NCBI RefSeq assembly: GCF_900108475.1
Contig: NZ_FNWO01000013.1
Span: 1-64,000 of the forward strand
Origin: Magnetospirillum fulvum
GTDB taxonomy: Bacteria; Pseudomonadota; Alphaproteobacteria; Rhodospirillales; Magnetospirillaceae
DNA: 64,000 nucleotides
Reading direction: 5' to 3'
Shown: in pieces, positions 53,862-63,410 of the stretch
Layout of the letters: each line of letters starts with the position of its first letter
Numbering within the stretch: the stretch's first letter is position 1
Program-made: the position numbers and the translations under genes
Notes under the pieces: model-generated
What the model was told of the DNA's origin: nothing
What the model saw: the letters and a program-made list of their open reading frames with translations, nothing else
Databases searched by the model: none

Positions 53862-54614
53862 TCAGCCGCCCAGGCGTTCCATGATCGCGTCGGGAATCTC
53901 GAAATTGGCCTGGACCCGCTGGACGTCGTCATTGTCCTCCAGCGCTTCCAGCAACTTCATCAGCGTCTTGGCGGTATCTTCGTCGGACACCGGGACGGCG
54001 GTCTGGGGCTTCCAGTCCAGCCGGGCGTATTCCGGCGTGCCGAAGCGGGCTTCCAGCGCATCGCGCACCACCGCCAGATCGTCGGGCGCACAGGTGATCT
54101 CGTGCCCCTCGTCGTCGGTCTCGACATTGTCGGCCCCGGCGTCGAGCGCACCTTCGAACATCTGGTCGGCGGTGCCGGTCACCAGCGGATAGCGGATCGC
54201 GCCGACGCGGTCGAACATGAACGACACCGAATTGGTTTCGCCCAGCGCACCGCCGTTCTTGGTGAAGGCCGAACGGATTTCCGACGCGGTGCGATTGCGG
54301 TTGTCGGTCAGACCCTCGACGATGATCGCGACCGAGCCGGGGCCATAGCCCTCGTAGCGGACTTCTTCGTAATTGGTGTCGTCGCCGCCACCGCTGCCGC
54401 GCTTGATCGCGCGGTCGATGGTGTCTTTCGACATGTTGGCCCCGCGCGCCGCCATCACCGCCGCGCGCAGACGTGGATTCGACGCCGGATCGGGCAGCCC
54501 CGATCGGGCCGACACCGTCAATTCGCGGATCAGCTTGGTGAAGATCTTGGCGCGCTTGGCGTCCTGGGCACCCTTGCGGTGCATGATGTTCTTGAACTGC
54601 GAATGACCGGCCAT
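53862..54614 (-). CDS. yebC: YebC/PmpR family protein
   Basis: The 250-residue protein starts [20 protein letters not shown], the invariant N-terminus of the YebC family, and ends in the acidic third domain. Family members have been described as transcription regulators and, more recently, as translation factors that relieve stalls at proline-rich sequences. ATG 54614 is fixed by this N-terminus; the frame upstream to 54767 is not used. It is upstream of ruvC, its common partner. Confidence 0.97.
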   Translation of the reverse strand: MAGHSQFKNIMHRKGAQDAKRAKIFTKLIRELTVSARSGLPDPASNPRLRAAVMAARGANMSKDTIDRAIKRGSGGGDDTNYEEVRYEGYGPGSVAIIVEGLTDNRNRTASEIRSAFTKNGGALGETNSVSFMFDRVGAIRYPLVTGTADQMFEGALDAGADNVETDDEGHEITCAPDDLAVVRDALEARFGTPEYARLDWKPQTAVPVSDEDTAKTLMKLLEALEDNDDVQRVQANFEIPDAIMERLGG

Positions 54615-54751
54615 GGTCCCGTGCGAGTCCCCTGATGAAATGGAGAACGGGCCGTGCCCACGCCACGAGCGGTGGCGGGCGACGACCGCGATGCCCCGAT
54701 TACGCCAAAGCCGACGACATGGCAAGACCCGTGCATGCGCCGACCACTTGT

Positions 54752-55567
54752 TTATCCCGGCCAACACTCCTGCAAGCGCGGCCCCAAACGCAGCGGCGCG
54801 ACCCGAACCGCCTGTCCGCTGCGGTCATCGGTTTCGATCATCACCCCGCAGATCGTGCCGGGGCCTTCGGACGGCGACAGCCGCTCGCCCGGCACCTTGC
54901 GGACGAATTTATGGATCGCCGGACCCTTTTTCATCCCGATCACCGAATCATAATCGCCGCACATCCCGGCATCGGTCAGATAGGCGGTGCCGCCCGGCAG
55001 AATCTGCGCGTCGGCGGTCGGAATGTGGGAATGGGTGCCGACGACCAGACTGACCCGGCCGTCGAGGACGTGACCCAGTGCCATCTTCTCGCTGCTGGCT
55101 TCGGCGTGGACATCGACGATGATCGCATCGACCCCGCCCGGCCCCATCCGCAGCCGGGTCAACTCGCGCTCCAGCGCGGCGAAGGGGCAATCGAGCGGGT
55201 CCATGAACAACCGCCCCATCACCTGGATCACCGCGACCCGGCGACCGCGTGCCAGGGCATAGACCCCGCTTCCCTTGCCCGGAGTCCCAGGAGGAAAGTT
55301 CAGCGCCCGCAACAGCCGGGGTTCGGAATCGATGTAGGGCAGAATCTCGCGATGGTCCCAGGCATGGTTGCCCAAGGTCACCACATCGACACCGGCGGCA
55401 AAGAATTCGTCGCAGACCTTGGGGGTCAGTCCGAAGCCATGGGCGGCGTTCTCGCCGTTCAACACGACGAAATCGGGCGACAGACGAGCCCGGATGTCCT
55501 TCATCCGCGCCAAAATGGCGTCACGGCCGGCGCGACCGACCACGTCACCCAGGAAAAGCAATCTCAT
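54752..55567 (-). CDS. TIGR00282-type metallophosphoesterase (YmdB-like)
   Basis: The 271-residue protein begins [18 protein letters not shown] and has [31 protein letters not shown] and [15 protein letters not shown], the metal-binding residues of the YmdB/TIGR00282 phosphoesterases, which hydrolyse cyclic 2',3' or 3',5' nucleotides in other bacteria. ATG 55567 overlaps the upstream cyclo-ligase stop by 4 nt. The 137-bp gap to yebC holds no gene. Confidence 0.92.
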   Translation of the reverse strand: MRLLFLGDVVGRAGRDAILARMKDIRARLSPDFVVLNGENAAHGFGLTPKVCDEFFAAGVDVVTLGNHAWDHREILPYIDSEPRLLRALNFPPGTPGKGSGVYALARGRRVAVIQVMGRLFMDPLDCPFAALERELTRLRMGPGGVDAIIVDVHAEASSEKMALGHVLDGRVSLVVGTHSHIPTADAQILPGGTAYLTDAGMCGDYDSVIGMKKGPAIHKFVRKVPGERLSPSEGPGTICGVMIETDDRSGQAVRVAPLRLGPRLQECWPG

Positions 55568-56157
55568 GCGCGCACCACGGTGAGCAATCCCTCCTCGGTG
55601 AGGATCATATCCAGCGGCTGATCCCACGGTTCCGACGGCAAGGCCGGACTCTGCTGAGCGGCAAAGGCCAGACCGACGGCAACCACGCCGTCGCCCCGAC
55701 GCAGGGCGTCCAGGGTGCGGTCATAGTAGCCGCCCCCGAAGCCGAGACGGAACCCTTTTGCGTCGAACGCCAGCAATGGCACCAACAGCAGGGTTGGAAT
55801 CAGCCGCGGCGCGGCCGGGGTGGGATGAGCGGTACCGTGCGGGCCGGGCTCGAGCCGATCACCCGGACTCCAGCCGCGAAAGGCCAGCGGCGCGTCGGGC
55901 GCGGTCACCTCGGGCAGGGCCAGGGCGGCTCCGCGCGCGGCCAGGGCCTCCATCAACGGACGGGGATCGAGTTCGCCCGGCAGCGGCCAATAGCCCCCGA
56001 TCACACTCCCCGTCCCGACACTCAGCCGATCGCCCCAGGCGGCGACCGCCTGTGCCGCCGCCGGACCCAACCGGTCGGACAGGCCGCGCCGCAGCCTCAA
56101 CGCCTCGCGGCGCAGGGACTGTTTCAGGGCGGATGGAGAGGAAGAAGAAGACGTCAT
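55564..56157 (-). CDS. fau: 5-formyltetrahydrofolate cyclo-ligase
   Basis: The 197-residue enzyme converts 5-formyl-THF to 5,10-methenyl-THF with ATP. LLVPLLAFDAKGFRLGFGGG (with YYDRTLD after it) is the family signature near residues 125-150, and the N-terminus shows the LRREALRLRRGLS helix. ATG 56157 is chosen over an upstream in-frame ATG at 56187 that lies in the 6S RNA. Its position downstream of zapA and a 6S RNA is the widely conserved zapA-ssrS-fau arrangement. Confidence 0.95.
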   Translation of the reverse strand: MTSSSSSPSALKQSLRREALRLRRGLSDRLGPAAAQAVAAWGDRLSVGTGSVIGGYWPLPGELDPRPLMEALAARGAALALPEVTAPDAPLAFRGWSPGDRLEPGPHGTAHPTPAAPRLIPTLLLVPLLAFDAKGFRLGFGGGYYDRTLDALRRGDGVVAVGLAFAAQQSPALPSEPWDQPLDMILTEEGLLTVVRA

Positions 56158-56171
56158 GAAAGATGCTTCAA

Positions 56172-56342
56172 GCGGGAGCGGCGCCACCTCGGCCGTTGAC
56201 GTGCATGTCCTCTGTGGCCTGCTTACGCAGGTGGGTGGCCATATGCCGGAACCACGATTCCGGCAGGGACAGCCCCCGAGAGGTCGTTATTGGCCCCAGG
56301 GACGTAGGCTGTCTGACGCACCGCGCAGCAAACCGCTCCCAG
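56172..56342 (-). ncRNA. ssrS: 6S RNA (ssrS)
   Basis: Between zapA and fau the minus strand lacks a gene but has a long closed stem: GGGAGCGG (56340-56333) pairs with CCGCTCCC (56181-56174), with more pairing inwards, consistent with the long hairpin with a central bulge that mimics an open promoter and sequesters sigma70 polymerase. The segment CCTGGGGCCAATAACGACC resembles the bulge region of alphaproteobacterial 6S RNAs. Ends are approximate. The location is the main evidence. Confidence 0.82.
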
Positions 56343-56349
56343 TGGCAGA

Positions 56350-56676
56350 CTAGGCCCTTTCCAGACGGGTCGCAATGGCCTCGATACGGCTGGCCAATTG
56401 CTCGACAAGCCCGGCCAGACGGGCGTCACCATCGTCGGTGGCGGCGGCAACCCGGTCCAATCCGGACACGTTGTCATGGGCGTCGGACAATTCATCGGCC
56501 AGCAGCAGGCACAGCATCACCAGCAAGCGGGAATCGCTGACGACGCCGACGGCGGACAGCAGGGCCTGGGCACGGGTATCGATCTCGCGCCCCAGCGCCT
56601 GGACCCGGGCGGACTGGTCGTCCTCGCAGGCGATATCGTACAGACGGCCATTGATGGTGATGGTGACGACGGCCAA
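56350..56676 (-). CDS. zapA: Cell division protein ZapA
   Basis: The 108-residue protein has the ZapA head (VTITINGRLYDIACEDDQSARV) and a C-terminal coiled coil (SRIEAIATRLERA). It cross-links FtsZ protofilaments at midcell. It lies just upstream of the 6S RNA and 3 bp downstream of a small coiled-coil gene, as in other alphaproteobacteria. Confidence 0.95.
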   Translation of the reverse strand: MAVVTITINGRLYDIACEDDQSARVQALGREIDTRAQALLSAVGVVSDSRLLVMLCLLLADELSDAHDNVSGLDRVAAATDDGDARLAGLVEQLASRIEAIATRLERA

Positions 56677-56679
56677 ACC

Positions 56680-56916
56680 CTAGTCCTCCAGCAGGCCGCG
56701 CAAACGGTCGATGGTGTCGTCGAGACGACCGGCGACGATGCGGACAGTTTCGTCCAGGCGCTCGTAATCCTCGCGGGACTCGCGCAATTCGCCCGCCAGC
56801 AGAAGATCGCCGGCACCGACCCGCGCCGCGGCACTTTCCAGACGGTCAATCGCCGCCCCCAGCCGCTGCATCGCGTCTTCCGTTCGCTGCAAGCCCGTTC
56901 CCCGACGCTGTTCCAC
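56680..56916 (-). CDS. DUF4164-type small coiled-coil protein
   Basis: The 78-residue, almost entirely helical protein (QRLGAAIDRLESAAARV; ERLDETVRIVAGRLDDTIDR) has heptad spacing of Leu/Ile/Val. Small coiled-coil proteins of this kind (DUF4164) are commonly encoded directly before zapA in alphaproteobacteria and may play a ZapB-like bridging role. The function is inferred from the neighbour only. The 140 bp upstream (56917-57056) hold no gene. Confidence 0.8.
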   Translation of the reverse strand: MEQRRGTGLQRTEDAMQRLGAAIDRLESAAARVGAGDLLLAGELRESREDYERLDETVRIVAGRLDDTIDRLRGLLED

Positions 56917-57056
56917 GCCCGGTTTCCCTTTCCGTTCGGATTGGCCCCGAGGGTATGGCCGAAGTCCGGGCGAGTCAACGCGCCTTGCTTGTCCGCGTCT
57001 CCGCCCCGTCCCGTCTCCCCCCGTCTCGGGGCTCGGCTACGGCCCGTCTTGGGCGA

Positions 57057-59867
57057 TCAGCCTCGCGGCGTCAGAAAGGCGGCGGTGCGCCGAACCGCTT
57101 CGGCCAGACCGACCCGTTCCGGCACCACGCCTTTCGGAAAAGCCCCAAACAGCCGCGACGGCATCATCGGGTCGAGCAGCACGAACACGCCGTGATCGTC
57201 GGCGCGGCGGACCAGCCGCCCGAACGCCTGCTTCAGCCGCAATCTCGTGATGCGATCATCATAGAAGCGGCCGCCGAAGCAATCGCGCCGGGCCCGGTGC
57301 AAGATGTCGGGACGCGGCCACGGCACCCGGTCGAACACGATCAGCCGCAGCGCGCGGCCGGGGACATCGACTCCGTCGCGCATCGCGTCGGTGCCGAGCA
57401 GACAGGATTCCTGCTCGGCGCGGAAGATATCGACCAGGGTGGCGCTGTCCATCGCATCGACATGCTGGGCCAGCAGCGGCAGACCGGCATCTTCGAGCGG
57501 CCCACCGATGCGGCGATGCACCTCGCGCAGCCGCGAGATCGCGGTGAACAGGCCCAGCCCGCCGCCGCCTGCCGCCAGGAACAGTTCGCGATAGGCCGCC
57601 GCGACCTGATCCATATTGTCCTTGCGGACATCGGTGACGATCAGGACGCGGGTACTGGCGGGATAATCGAACGGCGAGGTCACCGCCGCCCGCAGCGGCG
57701 GGGCGGGCAGATGACAGCCGCCGGTGCTGCGTTCGGCGGCGCGCCAATCGGCCTCGGGTTCGCCCGAACCGTCGCGCAAGGTCGCCGAGGTGATCACCAC
57801 CCCATGGGCCGGGGCCATCACCGCGCGGGCGAAGGGAAAGGATGGGTCGAGCCAGTGGCGGTGCAGCCCGACGTCAATCTCGCGCCCCTCGATCCGCTCG
57901 ACCGCCAGCCAATCGACATAGCGGTCGGGATAAACCGGGACGGCCTCCCCGTCTTCTCCCGCTGGCGCGCTGGGCGGGGAGGCGTCGGCTATGGCCGGAT
58001 CGGTCGCAATCGTCGCCAGCATGTTCTTCCATCCCGTCAGCGGCATCACCACCCGGCGCTGGATACCCCGGCAAATCCCCTCGATCCGCGACCGGGTCGA
58101 ACTGTCGAGTTCCGCCGCCTCGTCGTCGAGCAGCGCCGCCAGCGCCTTGGCCAGCACCTGCAACGGCTGCTCCAGTCCGACCAGCGCCGTCGCCAGATCA
58201 ATCGCCGCCGCCGCCAGCCCCTCGACCGGCGGCCGGGTCGGCGTTTCCAGGCTGTAGGGAGAATCGGGAGACTCGGACCGGGCCATCACCTGACGGCGGA
58301 CCTGGGCGAGGAATCTCTCGGCTGGACCTTGGGGTTCCTCGACCGCCAGCCGCTGCACCCAGCCCGGTCCGGGCAAATGCCGCGCGGCGGCCAGAGCCTG
58401 ATCGAGCGCCAGCGCCGCCTCTTCCGATCCGCCGACCAGATCCTCGGCGCGGCGGTAAAGACCACGCGCCCGCGACCGGCCGCCATCGCCTTCCGGCCCC
58501 AGCAGCCAGCGCCGCATCTCGGCCCCTTCCTGCCCGGTCAAATGCAGCGAGAAAGCCGAATCGGCGACATCGAAAACGTGGTGGCCTTCGTCGAACACCA
58601 GCCGGGTCGGCACCGCGCCATCGTCCAGCCCGCCCAGCGCCGCCTGGATCATCACCAGGGCATGGTTGGCGACGACGATGTCGGCCTTGCGGGCACGGCG
58701 CACCGCCCGCTCGATGAAGCATTTGCGGTAATGGAAGCAGGCCGAGAACACGCACTCGCCGCGCCGGTCGGTCAACCCCAGCGTCGGGCCGCGCCCCAGC
58801 AGATCGACCAGCCAGCCGGGAAAGTCGCCGCCGACCATGTCGCCGTCGCGGGTCGCGCCGACCCAGCGCGCCACCAGCCCGACCGCGATTGCGGCGCGGG
58901 CATTGTCGCGCAAGGCGAATTCCTCGTAATTCAGCAGGCAGACGTAATTCTCGCGTCCCTTGCGGATCACCACCTTGCGGGCTTTTTCCGCCGGATCGGG
59001 ATAGAGCCGGTCCAGTTCGACATCAAGCTGGCGTTGCAAGTTGCGGGTGTGGGTCGAAATCCACACCGGCGCGCCGTTGCGTTCGGCCCACAGGCTGGCC
59101 GGAGCGATATAGCCCAGGGTCTTGCCGGTGCCGGTCCCGGCCTCGGCCAGCACCAGATGCGGCTCGCCCGCCTCGTCGCGGGGCAGGAACGCCTGCGACA
59201 CTGCCGAAGCATAATCGGCCTGCCCCGAGCGCTGCTCTGCCCCCTCGCCCAGCATCGACGCCAGCCGCGCCCGCGCCTCGGCCGGGGCGACCGGCAGACT
59301 TCCGGCCGGAGGCTCGGGCGCGGATTCGTTCCATTCCGGCAGTCGCTCCCACACCCGGATTGCGGCAACGCCCCGTCCGCCCTCGCCTTCAACTCCCAGC
59401 GCCGCCAGCACCGGAGCGCCCCAGCTCCAGCCGCCCCGCGCCATCATCCAGGCCAGCCCGCGCACTTCGGCGACCCGCCGCACCGAAGCAACCGCCAGAC
59501 CGGCCGATAAATCTTCCAGCAAGCGACGACAGGCCACCCGCAGCGTCTCGGCCTCGTCCTCGGGGTCAAGCGGGGCGACCAGCCCCAGCGCCTCGGCCAC
59601 CCCGCGCGGCGTCGGCAGGCAGAACCGCGCCGGACGGACAAAGGCGAACAATTCCAAGATGTCGTAGCGTTCGAACGACTCGATCCGAAGCCGCGCCGCC
59701 ACCGATGGGCCGTGACAGACCAGCGGCATGTCGCCCCGCGCCCGCTGCGCCGCCTGGGCAGGCGACAGGCGCAGACACTCGCCATCGGGTTCAAGCAGGA
59801 CGGAGCCGCGCAGCCCGGCGACCAGCACCGGAACCTGGGGCATGAGGATGCGGGGAGAAGGTGTCAT
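57057..59867 (-). CDS. DinG/XPD-type ATP-dependent DNA helicase
   Basis: The 936-residue superfamily 2 helicase has Walker A AEAGTGTGKTLGY (about 246-258), an iron-sulphur cluster cysteine set (YVCLLNYEEF, then CVFSACFHYRKCF), Walker B VFDEGHHVFD (DEGH instead of DEAH), and the later motifs VITSATLRDGS and RLRLKQAFGRLVRR. It should unwind DNA 5' to 3', acting on damaged or R-loop-containing DNA. The first 215 residues form an extra N-terminal domain not present in E. coli DinG, seen in alphaproteobacterial homologues. No partner gene is adjacent. Confidence 0.92.
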   Translation of the reverse strand: MTPSPRILMPQVPVLVAGLRGSVLLEPDGECLRLSPAQAAQRARGDMPLVCHGPSVAARLRIESFERYDILELFAFVRPARFCLPTPRGVAEALGLVAPLDPEDEAETLRVACRRLLEDLSAGLAVASVRRVAEVRGLAWMMARGGWSWGAPVLAALGVEGEGGRGVAAIRVWERLPEWNESAPEPPAGSLPVAPAEARARLASMLGEGAEQRSGQADYASAVSQAFLPRDEAGEPHLVLAEAGTGTGKTLGYIAPASLWAERNGAPVWISTHTRNLQRQLDVELDRLYPDPAEKARKVVIRKGRENYVCLLNYEEFALRDNARAAIAVGLVARWVGATRDGDMVGGDFPGWLVDLLGRGPTLGLTDRRGECVFSACFHYRKCFIERAVRRARKADIVVANHALVMIQAALGGLDDGAVPTRLVFDEGHHVFDVADSAFSLHLTGQEGAEMRRWLLGPEGDGGRSRARGLYRRAEDLVGGSEEAALALDQALAAARHLPGPGWVQRLAVEEPQGPAERFLAQVRRQVMARSESPDSPYSLETPTRPPVEGLAAAAIDLATALVGLEQPLQVLAKALAALLDDEAAELDSSTRSRIEGICRGIQRRVVMPLTGWKNMLATIATDPAIADASPPSAPAGEDGEAVPVYPDRYVDWLAVERIEGREIDVGLHRHWLDPSFPFARAVMAPAHGVVITSATLRDGSGEPEADWRAAERSTGGCHLPAPPLRAAVTSPFDYPASTRVLIVTDVRKDNMDQVAAAYRELFLAAGGGGLGLFTAISRLREVHRRIGGPLEDAGLPLLAQHVDAMDSATLVDIFRAEQESCLLGTDAMRDGVDVPGRALRLIVFDRVPWPRPDILHRARRDCFGGRFYDDRITRLRLKQAFGRLVRRADDHGVFVLLDPMMPSRLFGAFPKGVVPERVGLAEAVRRTAAFLTPRG

Positions 59868-60084
59868 CCCCCGACACTACCCGGATGTTCCCGGTTTGTC
59901 ACCGTGGTTACCGGGGTGACATGCCCCTCAAGCGCCGGGCGCGACCTCCGGTCGCTTGGCTTTCGCTCGCATGGGCTCGCGGGCGCTCAATGCGCCAGTC
60001 GCTCCGCTCCGGTCGATTGACTCTCGCGGGGCACGTCCCATATCCGAAGCACGTCCGTCCCGTTTCGAAAGCACCCTCCCCGCC

Positions 60085-60774
60085 ATGACCGAGACTACCC
60101 CAGCCGACCAGCCGCTTGTCGTTGCGGAGAAGGTTACTCTCAGCCTCAACGGTGCCGCGGGCCAAGTCGATATTTTACGCGGAATCGACCTTACCGTCGC
60201 CGCCGGGGAAAGCCTGGGCATCGTCGGCCCCTCGGGATCGGGCAAATCGACCCTGTTGATGATCCTAGCCGGGCTGGAACGGCCCAGTTCGGGCCGGGTC
60301 GCCGTCGCCGGACAGGAGTTCGCCACCCTGGACGAAGACGGGCTGGCCCGGCTGCGCCGCGATCATATCGGCATCGTTTTCCAGGCCTTTCACCTGATCC
60401 CGACGATGACCGCGCTGGAAAATGTCGCGGTGCCGCTCGAACTGGCCGGACGCAATGATGCGTTCGATGCCGCCGCCGCCGCGCTCGACCTCGTCGGGCT
60501 GGCCACCCGCCAGGGTCACTATCCCGGCCAGATGTCGGGCGGCGAGCAACAGCGAGTGGCGCTGGCCCGCGCCATCGTCGCCCGTCCCCGCCTGTTGCTG
60601 GCCGACGAACCGACCGGCAATCTCGACGGCGCGACCGGACGCTCGATCATCGAATTGATGTTCGACCTCAACACCCGTCTCGGCACCACCTTGATTCTGG
60701 TCACCCACGATGACGGACTGGCGGCGCGCTGCCATCGCACCGTCCGGGTCGAAGACGGTCGGATCGGCGCATGA
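60085..60774 (+). CDS. ABC transporter ATP-binding protein (YbbA/LolD-like)
   Basis: The 229-residue ATPase has Walker A GPSGSGKST, signature MSGGEQQRVALARA, Walker B LLLADEPTGNLD and the switch histidine in LVTHD. It belongs to the MacB/LolD/YbbA class that powers FtsX-type permeases in mechanotransmission rather than in substrate transport. ATG 60085 gives the expected short N-terminus; the frame extends upstream to 59956. Its stop overlaps the permease start (ATGA). The 217 bp before it hold no gene. Confidence 0.93.
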   Translation: MTETTPADQPLVVAEKVTLSLNGAAGQVDILRGIDLTVAAGESLGIVGPSGSGKSTLLMILAGLERPSSGRVAVAGQEFATLDEDGLARLRRDHIGIVFQAFHLIPTMTALENVAVPLELAGRNDAFDAAAAALDLVGLATRQGHYPGQMSGGEQQRVALARAIVARPRLLLADEPTGNLDGATGRSIIELMFDLNTRLGTTLILVTHDDGLAARCHRTVRVEDGRIGA

Positions 60775-63317
60775 GCACGTTGCGCCTCGCCTTGCTGTTT
60801 GCCCGGCGCGAAGTGCGCGGCGGCCTGAAAGGCTTTCGCCTGCTGGTCGCCTGTCTGGCCCTGGGGGTTGCCGCAATCGCCGCCGCAGGCAGTCTGCGCG
60901 CCGCGTTCGAAACCGCCTTGTCCGAACAATCACGCACCCTGATCGGCGGCGATCTCGCCTTTGCCCAACCGGCCCAGCCGCCGACACCCGAACAGGTCGC
61001 GCTGTTGTCCTCGGTCGGCGCGGTGACCGCCGGACTCGAGATGCGGGGCATGGCGACCCTGGATGACAATCGCGACCGTACCCTGGTCGAGGTCAAGGGA
61101 GTCGATAAAGCCTATCCCCTGGTCGGTCAGGTCGAACTGTCGCCCGTCCAACCGCTGGCCGAGGCGCTGGCGTTGCGCGACGGCCATTGGGGCGCGGTCG
61201 CCGACCCCAATCTGCTGACCCGGCTGGGACTGTCGCCCGGTGACCGCCTTCATCTCGGCGATGCCGAGCTTGAGGTCCGCGCCATCCTGGTGCGCGAGCC
61301 CGACCGCATTGCCAATGCGATGGGGTTCGGCCCCCGCCTGATGGTCGCCGACGAAGCCCTGGCCGAAACCGGGCTGGTCCGGCCCGGCAGCCTGATCCGC
61401 CATACGCTGCGGGTCGCGCTGTTCCCCGGCACCGATCCCGCCGACCTGCGCCGCCGCTTGGCCGAGCGCTTTCCCGACGCCCCCTGGCAAATTCGCGACA
61501 CCGCCGAACCCGCCCCCGGTCTGGGTCGTTTTCTCGACACCGTCGCCGCCTTCATGACCCTGGTCGGGCTGACCGCGCTGCTGGTCGGCGGGATCGGCAT
61601 CGCCAATGCCGTCCGCGCCTATCTCGACAGCCGCACCGACACCATCGCCACCCTGAAATGCCTGGGGGCGCCCGTCCGGCTGATCCTGCTCACCTATCTG
61701 CTGCTGGTCGGGCTGATGGCCCTGATCGGCATCGTGATCGGACTGGCCGCCGGAGCCGCGCTGGTGCCGCTGGCGATCGCCTTTGCCGGAGAGTCCCTCC
61801 CCCTCCCCGCCACGGCTGGGCTGTTCCCGGTTCCGCTGATCGTCGCCGCCGGTTTTGGCGTGCTGTCGGCGCTGGTGTTCACCCTGGCTCCGCTCGGTCG
61901 CGCCCGCCGCGTCCCCGCCGCGCTGCTGTTTCGCCAGCGGATCGAGCCCGACGGCGCAGACACCTCATTGTGGTCCGACCGCCCCACCCTGCTGGGGTTG
62001 GGACTGGCCTCGGTCGGGCTGGCGGCGCTGACGGTGCTGTCGTCGGGCAGCAAGCCGCTGGCCGCCGGGTTCGTCGTCGTCGCCATCGCCGTCCTCGCCC
62101 TGTTCCGCACCTTGGCCTGGGCACTGTCGCACGTCGCGGCAAAACTGACCCAGCACCATGGCCGTCTGATCGGGCCGGGCTGGCGGATGGCGCTCGCCAA
62201 CCTGCACCGGCCCGGTTCGACGGTGGTGGGGATGGTACTGTCGCTCGGGCTGGGGCTGTCGGTGCTGGTGACGATTGCCCTGGTCGAAGGCAATCTGGCC
62301 GACCAGTTCGGCCGTCGCCTGCCCCGCGTTGCCCCCAGCTATTTCTTTATCGACGTCCAGCCCGATCAGGTCGAACCGCTGCGCCAGACCGTCGCCGCCG
62401 CCGATCCCACCGCGACGCTGGAGACCGCGCCGATGGTGCGGGGACGGCTGACCGCGATCAAGGGCATCCCGGTCGAGGCGGCCCATATCGCCCCCGACGT
62501 CGCCTGGGCGGCCCGGGGCGACCGTGGCCTGTCCACCGCGATCGTGCCGCCGCCCGGAACCCGGCTGGTCGAAGGAACATGGTGGCCGACCGATTATAAT
62601 GGCCCGCCGCTGGTCTCGGTCGACCGCGCCGTCGCCAAGGGTTTTGGCCTGTCGGTGGGCGACCGGGTCGGGCTCAACGTGCTGGGGCGCGAGATCGACG
62701 CCGAAGTCGCCTCGCTGCGCGACATCGACTGGAGCAGCCTGTCGATGAACTTCGCCTTCCTGGTCTCGCCGGGGGCGCTGACCGGCGCCCCTTATACCGT
62801 GATCGCGACCTTGCGCGGCGGTGGCGGCGACGGGTTGGCCGTTGAGAAAGCGGTCACCGACCGGCTGCCCAACATCTCGGCGATCCGGGTCAAGGAAGCG
62901 TTGGACACCGCCCGCGGCGTGATTGATCAGGCCGATCTGGCCGTCCGCGCCGCAGCGGCGGTGACGCTGGCGGCCGGAGCGATGGTGCTGGCCGGGGCAG
63001 TGATGGCCGGTCATCGCCGCCGGGTATGGGAATCGGTGGTGCTGAAGGTGCTGGGAGCCAGCCGCGCCCAGATCCGCCGCGCCTATCTGATCGAGTTCGG
63101 TCTGATCGGGCTGGGAACCGGGCTGGCGGCGGCGTTGGTGGCGCAAGCGGCCTCGTGGGCGCTGCTGACTCAGGTGATGAAAATGGGGTGGGTGTTCCTG
63201 CCCAGCCTCACCCTCGTCACCCTCGCCGGATGTCTGGTCGCCGCCCTGATCGCCGGGTATGTTGGAACCTGGCAGGCGCTCCGGGTCAAAGCCGCGCCGC
63301 TGCTGCGCGAGGAATAG
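60771..63317 (+). CDS. FtsX-family ABC permease (YbbP-like)
   Basis: The 848-residue membrane protein has an N-terminal helix (about 18-40), a periplasmic domain (about 45-245), a first FtsX core (about 250-370 and 400-450), a second periplasmic domain (about 500-700) and a closing FtsX core (LAAGAMVLAGAVMAGHRRR onward). This ten-helix two-core layout is that of YbbP, thought to extract lipids or lipoproteins with YbbA. Its gene overlaps the ATPase gene by 4 nt. Confidence 0.92.
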   Translation: MSTLRLALLFARREVRGGLKGFRLLVACLALGVAAIAAAGSLRAAFETALSEQSRTLIGGDLAFAQPAQPPTPEQVALLSSVGAVTAGLEMRGMATLDDNRDRTLVEVKGVDKAYPLVGQVELSPVQPLAEALALRDGHWGAVADPNLLTRLGLSPGDRLHLGDAELEVRAILVREPDRIANAMGFGPRLMVADEALAETGLVRPGSLIRHTLRVALFPGTDPADLRRRLAERFPDAPWQIRDTAEPAPGLGRFLDTVAAFMTLVGLTALLVGGIGIANAVRAYLDSRTDTIATLKCLGAPVRLILLTYLLLVGLMALIGIVIGLAAGAALVPLAIAFAGESLPLPATAGLFPVPLIVAAGFGVLSALVFTLAPLGRARRVPAALLFRQRIEPDGADTSLWSDRPTLLGLGLASVGLAALTVLSSGSKPLAAGFVVVAIAVLALFRTLAWALSHVAAKLTQHHGRLIGPGWRMALANLHRPGSTVVGMVLSLGLGLSVLVTIALVEGNLADQFGRRLPRVAPSYFFIDVQPDQVEPLRQTVAAADPTATLETAPMVRGRLTAIKGIPVEAAHIAPDVAWAARGDRGLSTAIVPPPGTRLVEGTWWPTDYNGPPLVSVDRAVAKGFGLSVGDRVGLNVLGREIDAEVASLRDIDWSSLSMNFAFLVSPGALTGAPYTVIATLRGGGGDGLAVEKAVTDRLPNISAIRVKEALDTARGVIDQADLAVRAAAAVTLAAGAMVLAGAVMAGHRRRVWESVVLKVLGASRAQIRRAYLIEFGLIGLGTGLAAALVAQAASWALLTQVMKMGWVFLPSLTLVTLAGCLVAALIAGYVGTWQALRVKAAPLLREE

Positions 63318-63410
63318 TGAAGCGGGTGTATGCGTTTACCGTAACTTGATTCGTTTGGAGACTCGCCCATATTGTGGGCAGGATCAACCTCACCCGTCAA
63401 AGGAACGACA

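Noticed and set aside
56955-59510. Plus-strand open frame of 851 codons opposite the helicase
   Set aside because: Shadow of the DinG-like gene; composition typical of antisense GC-rich frames.
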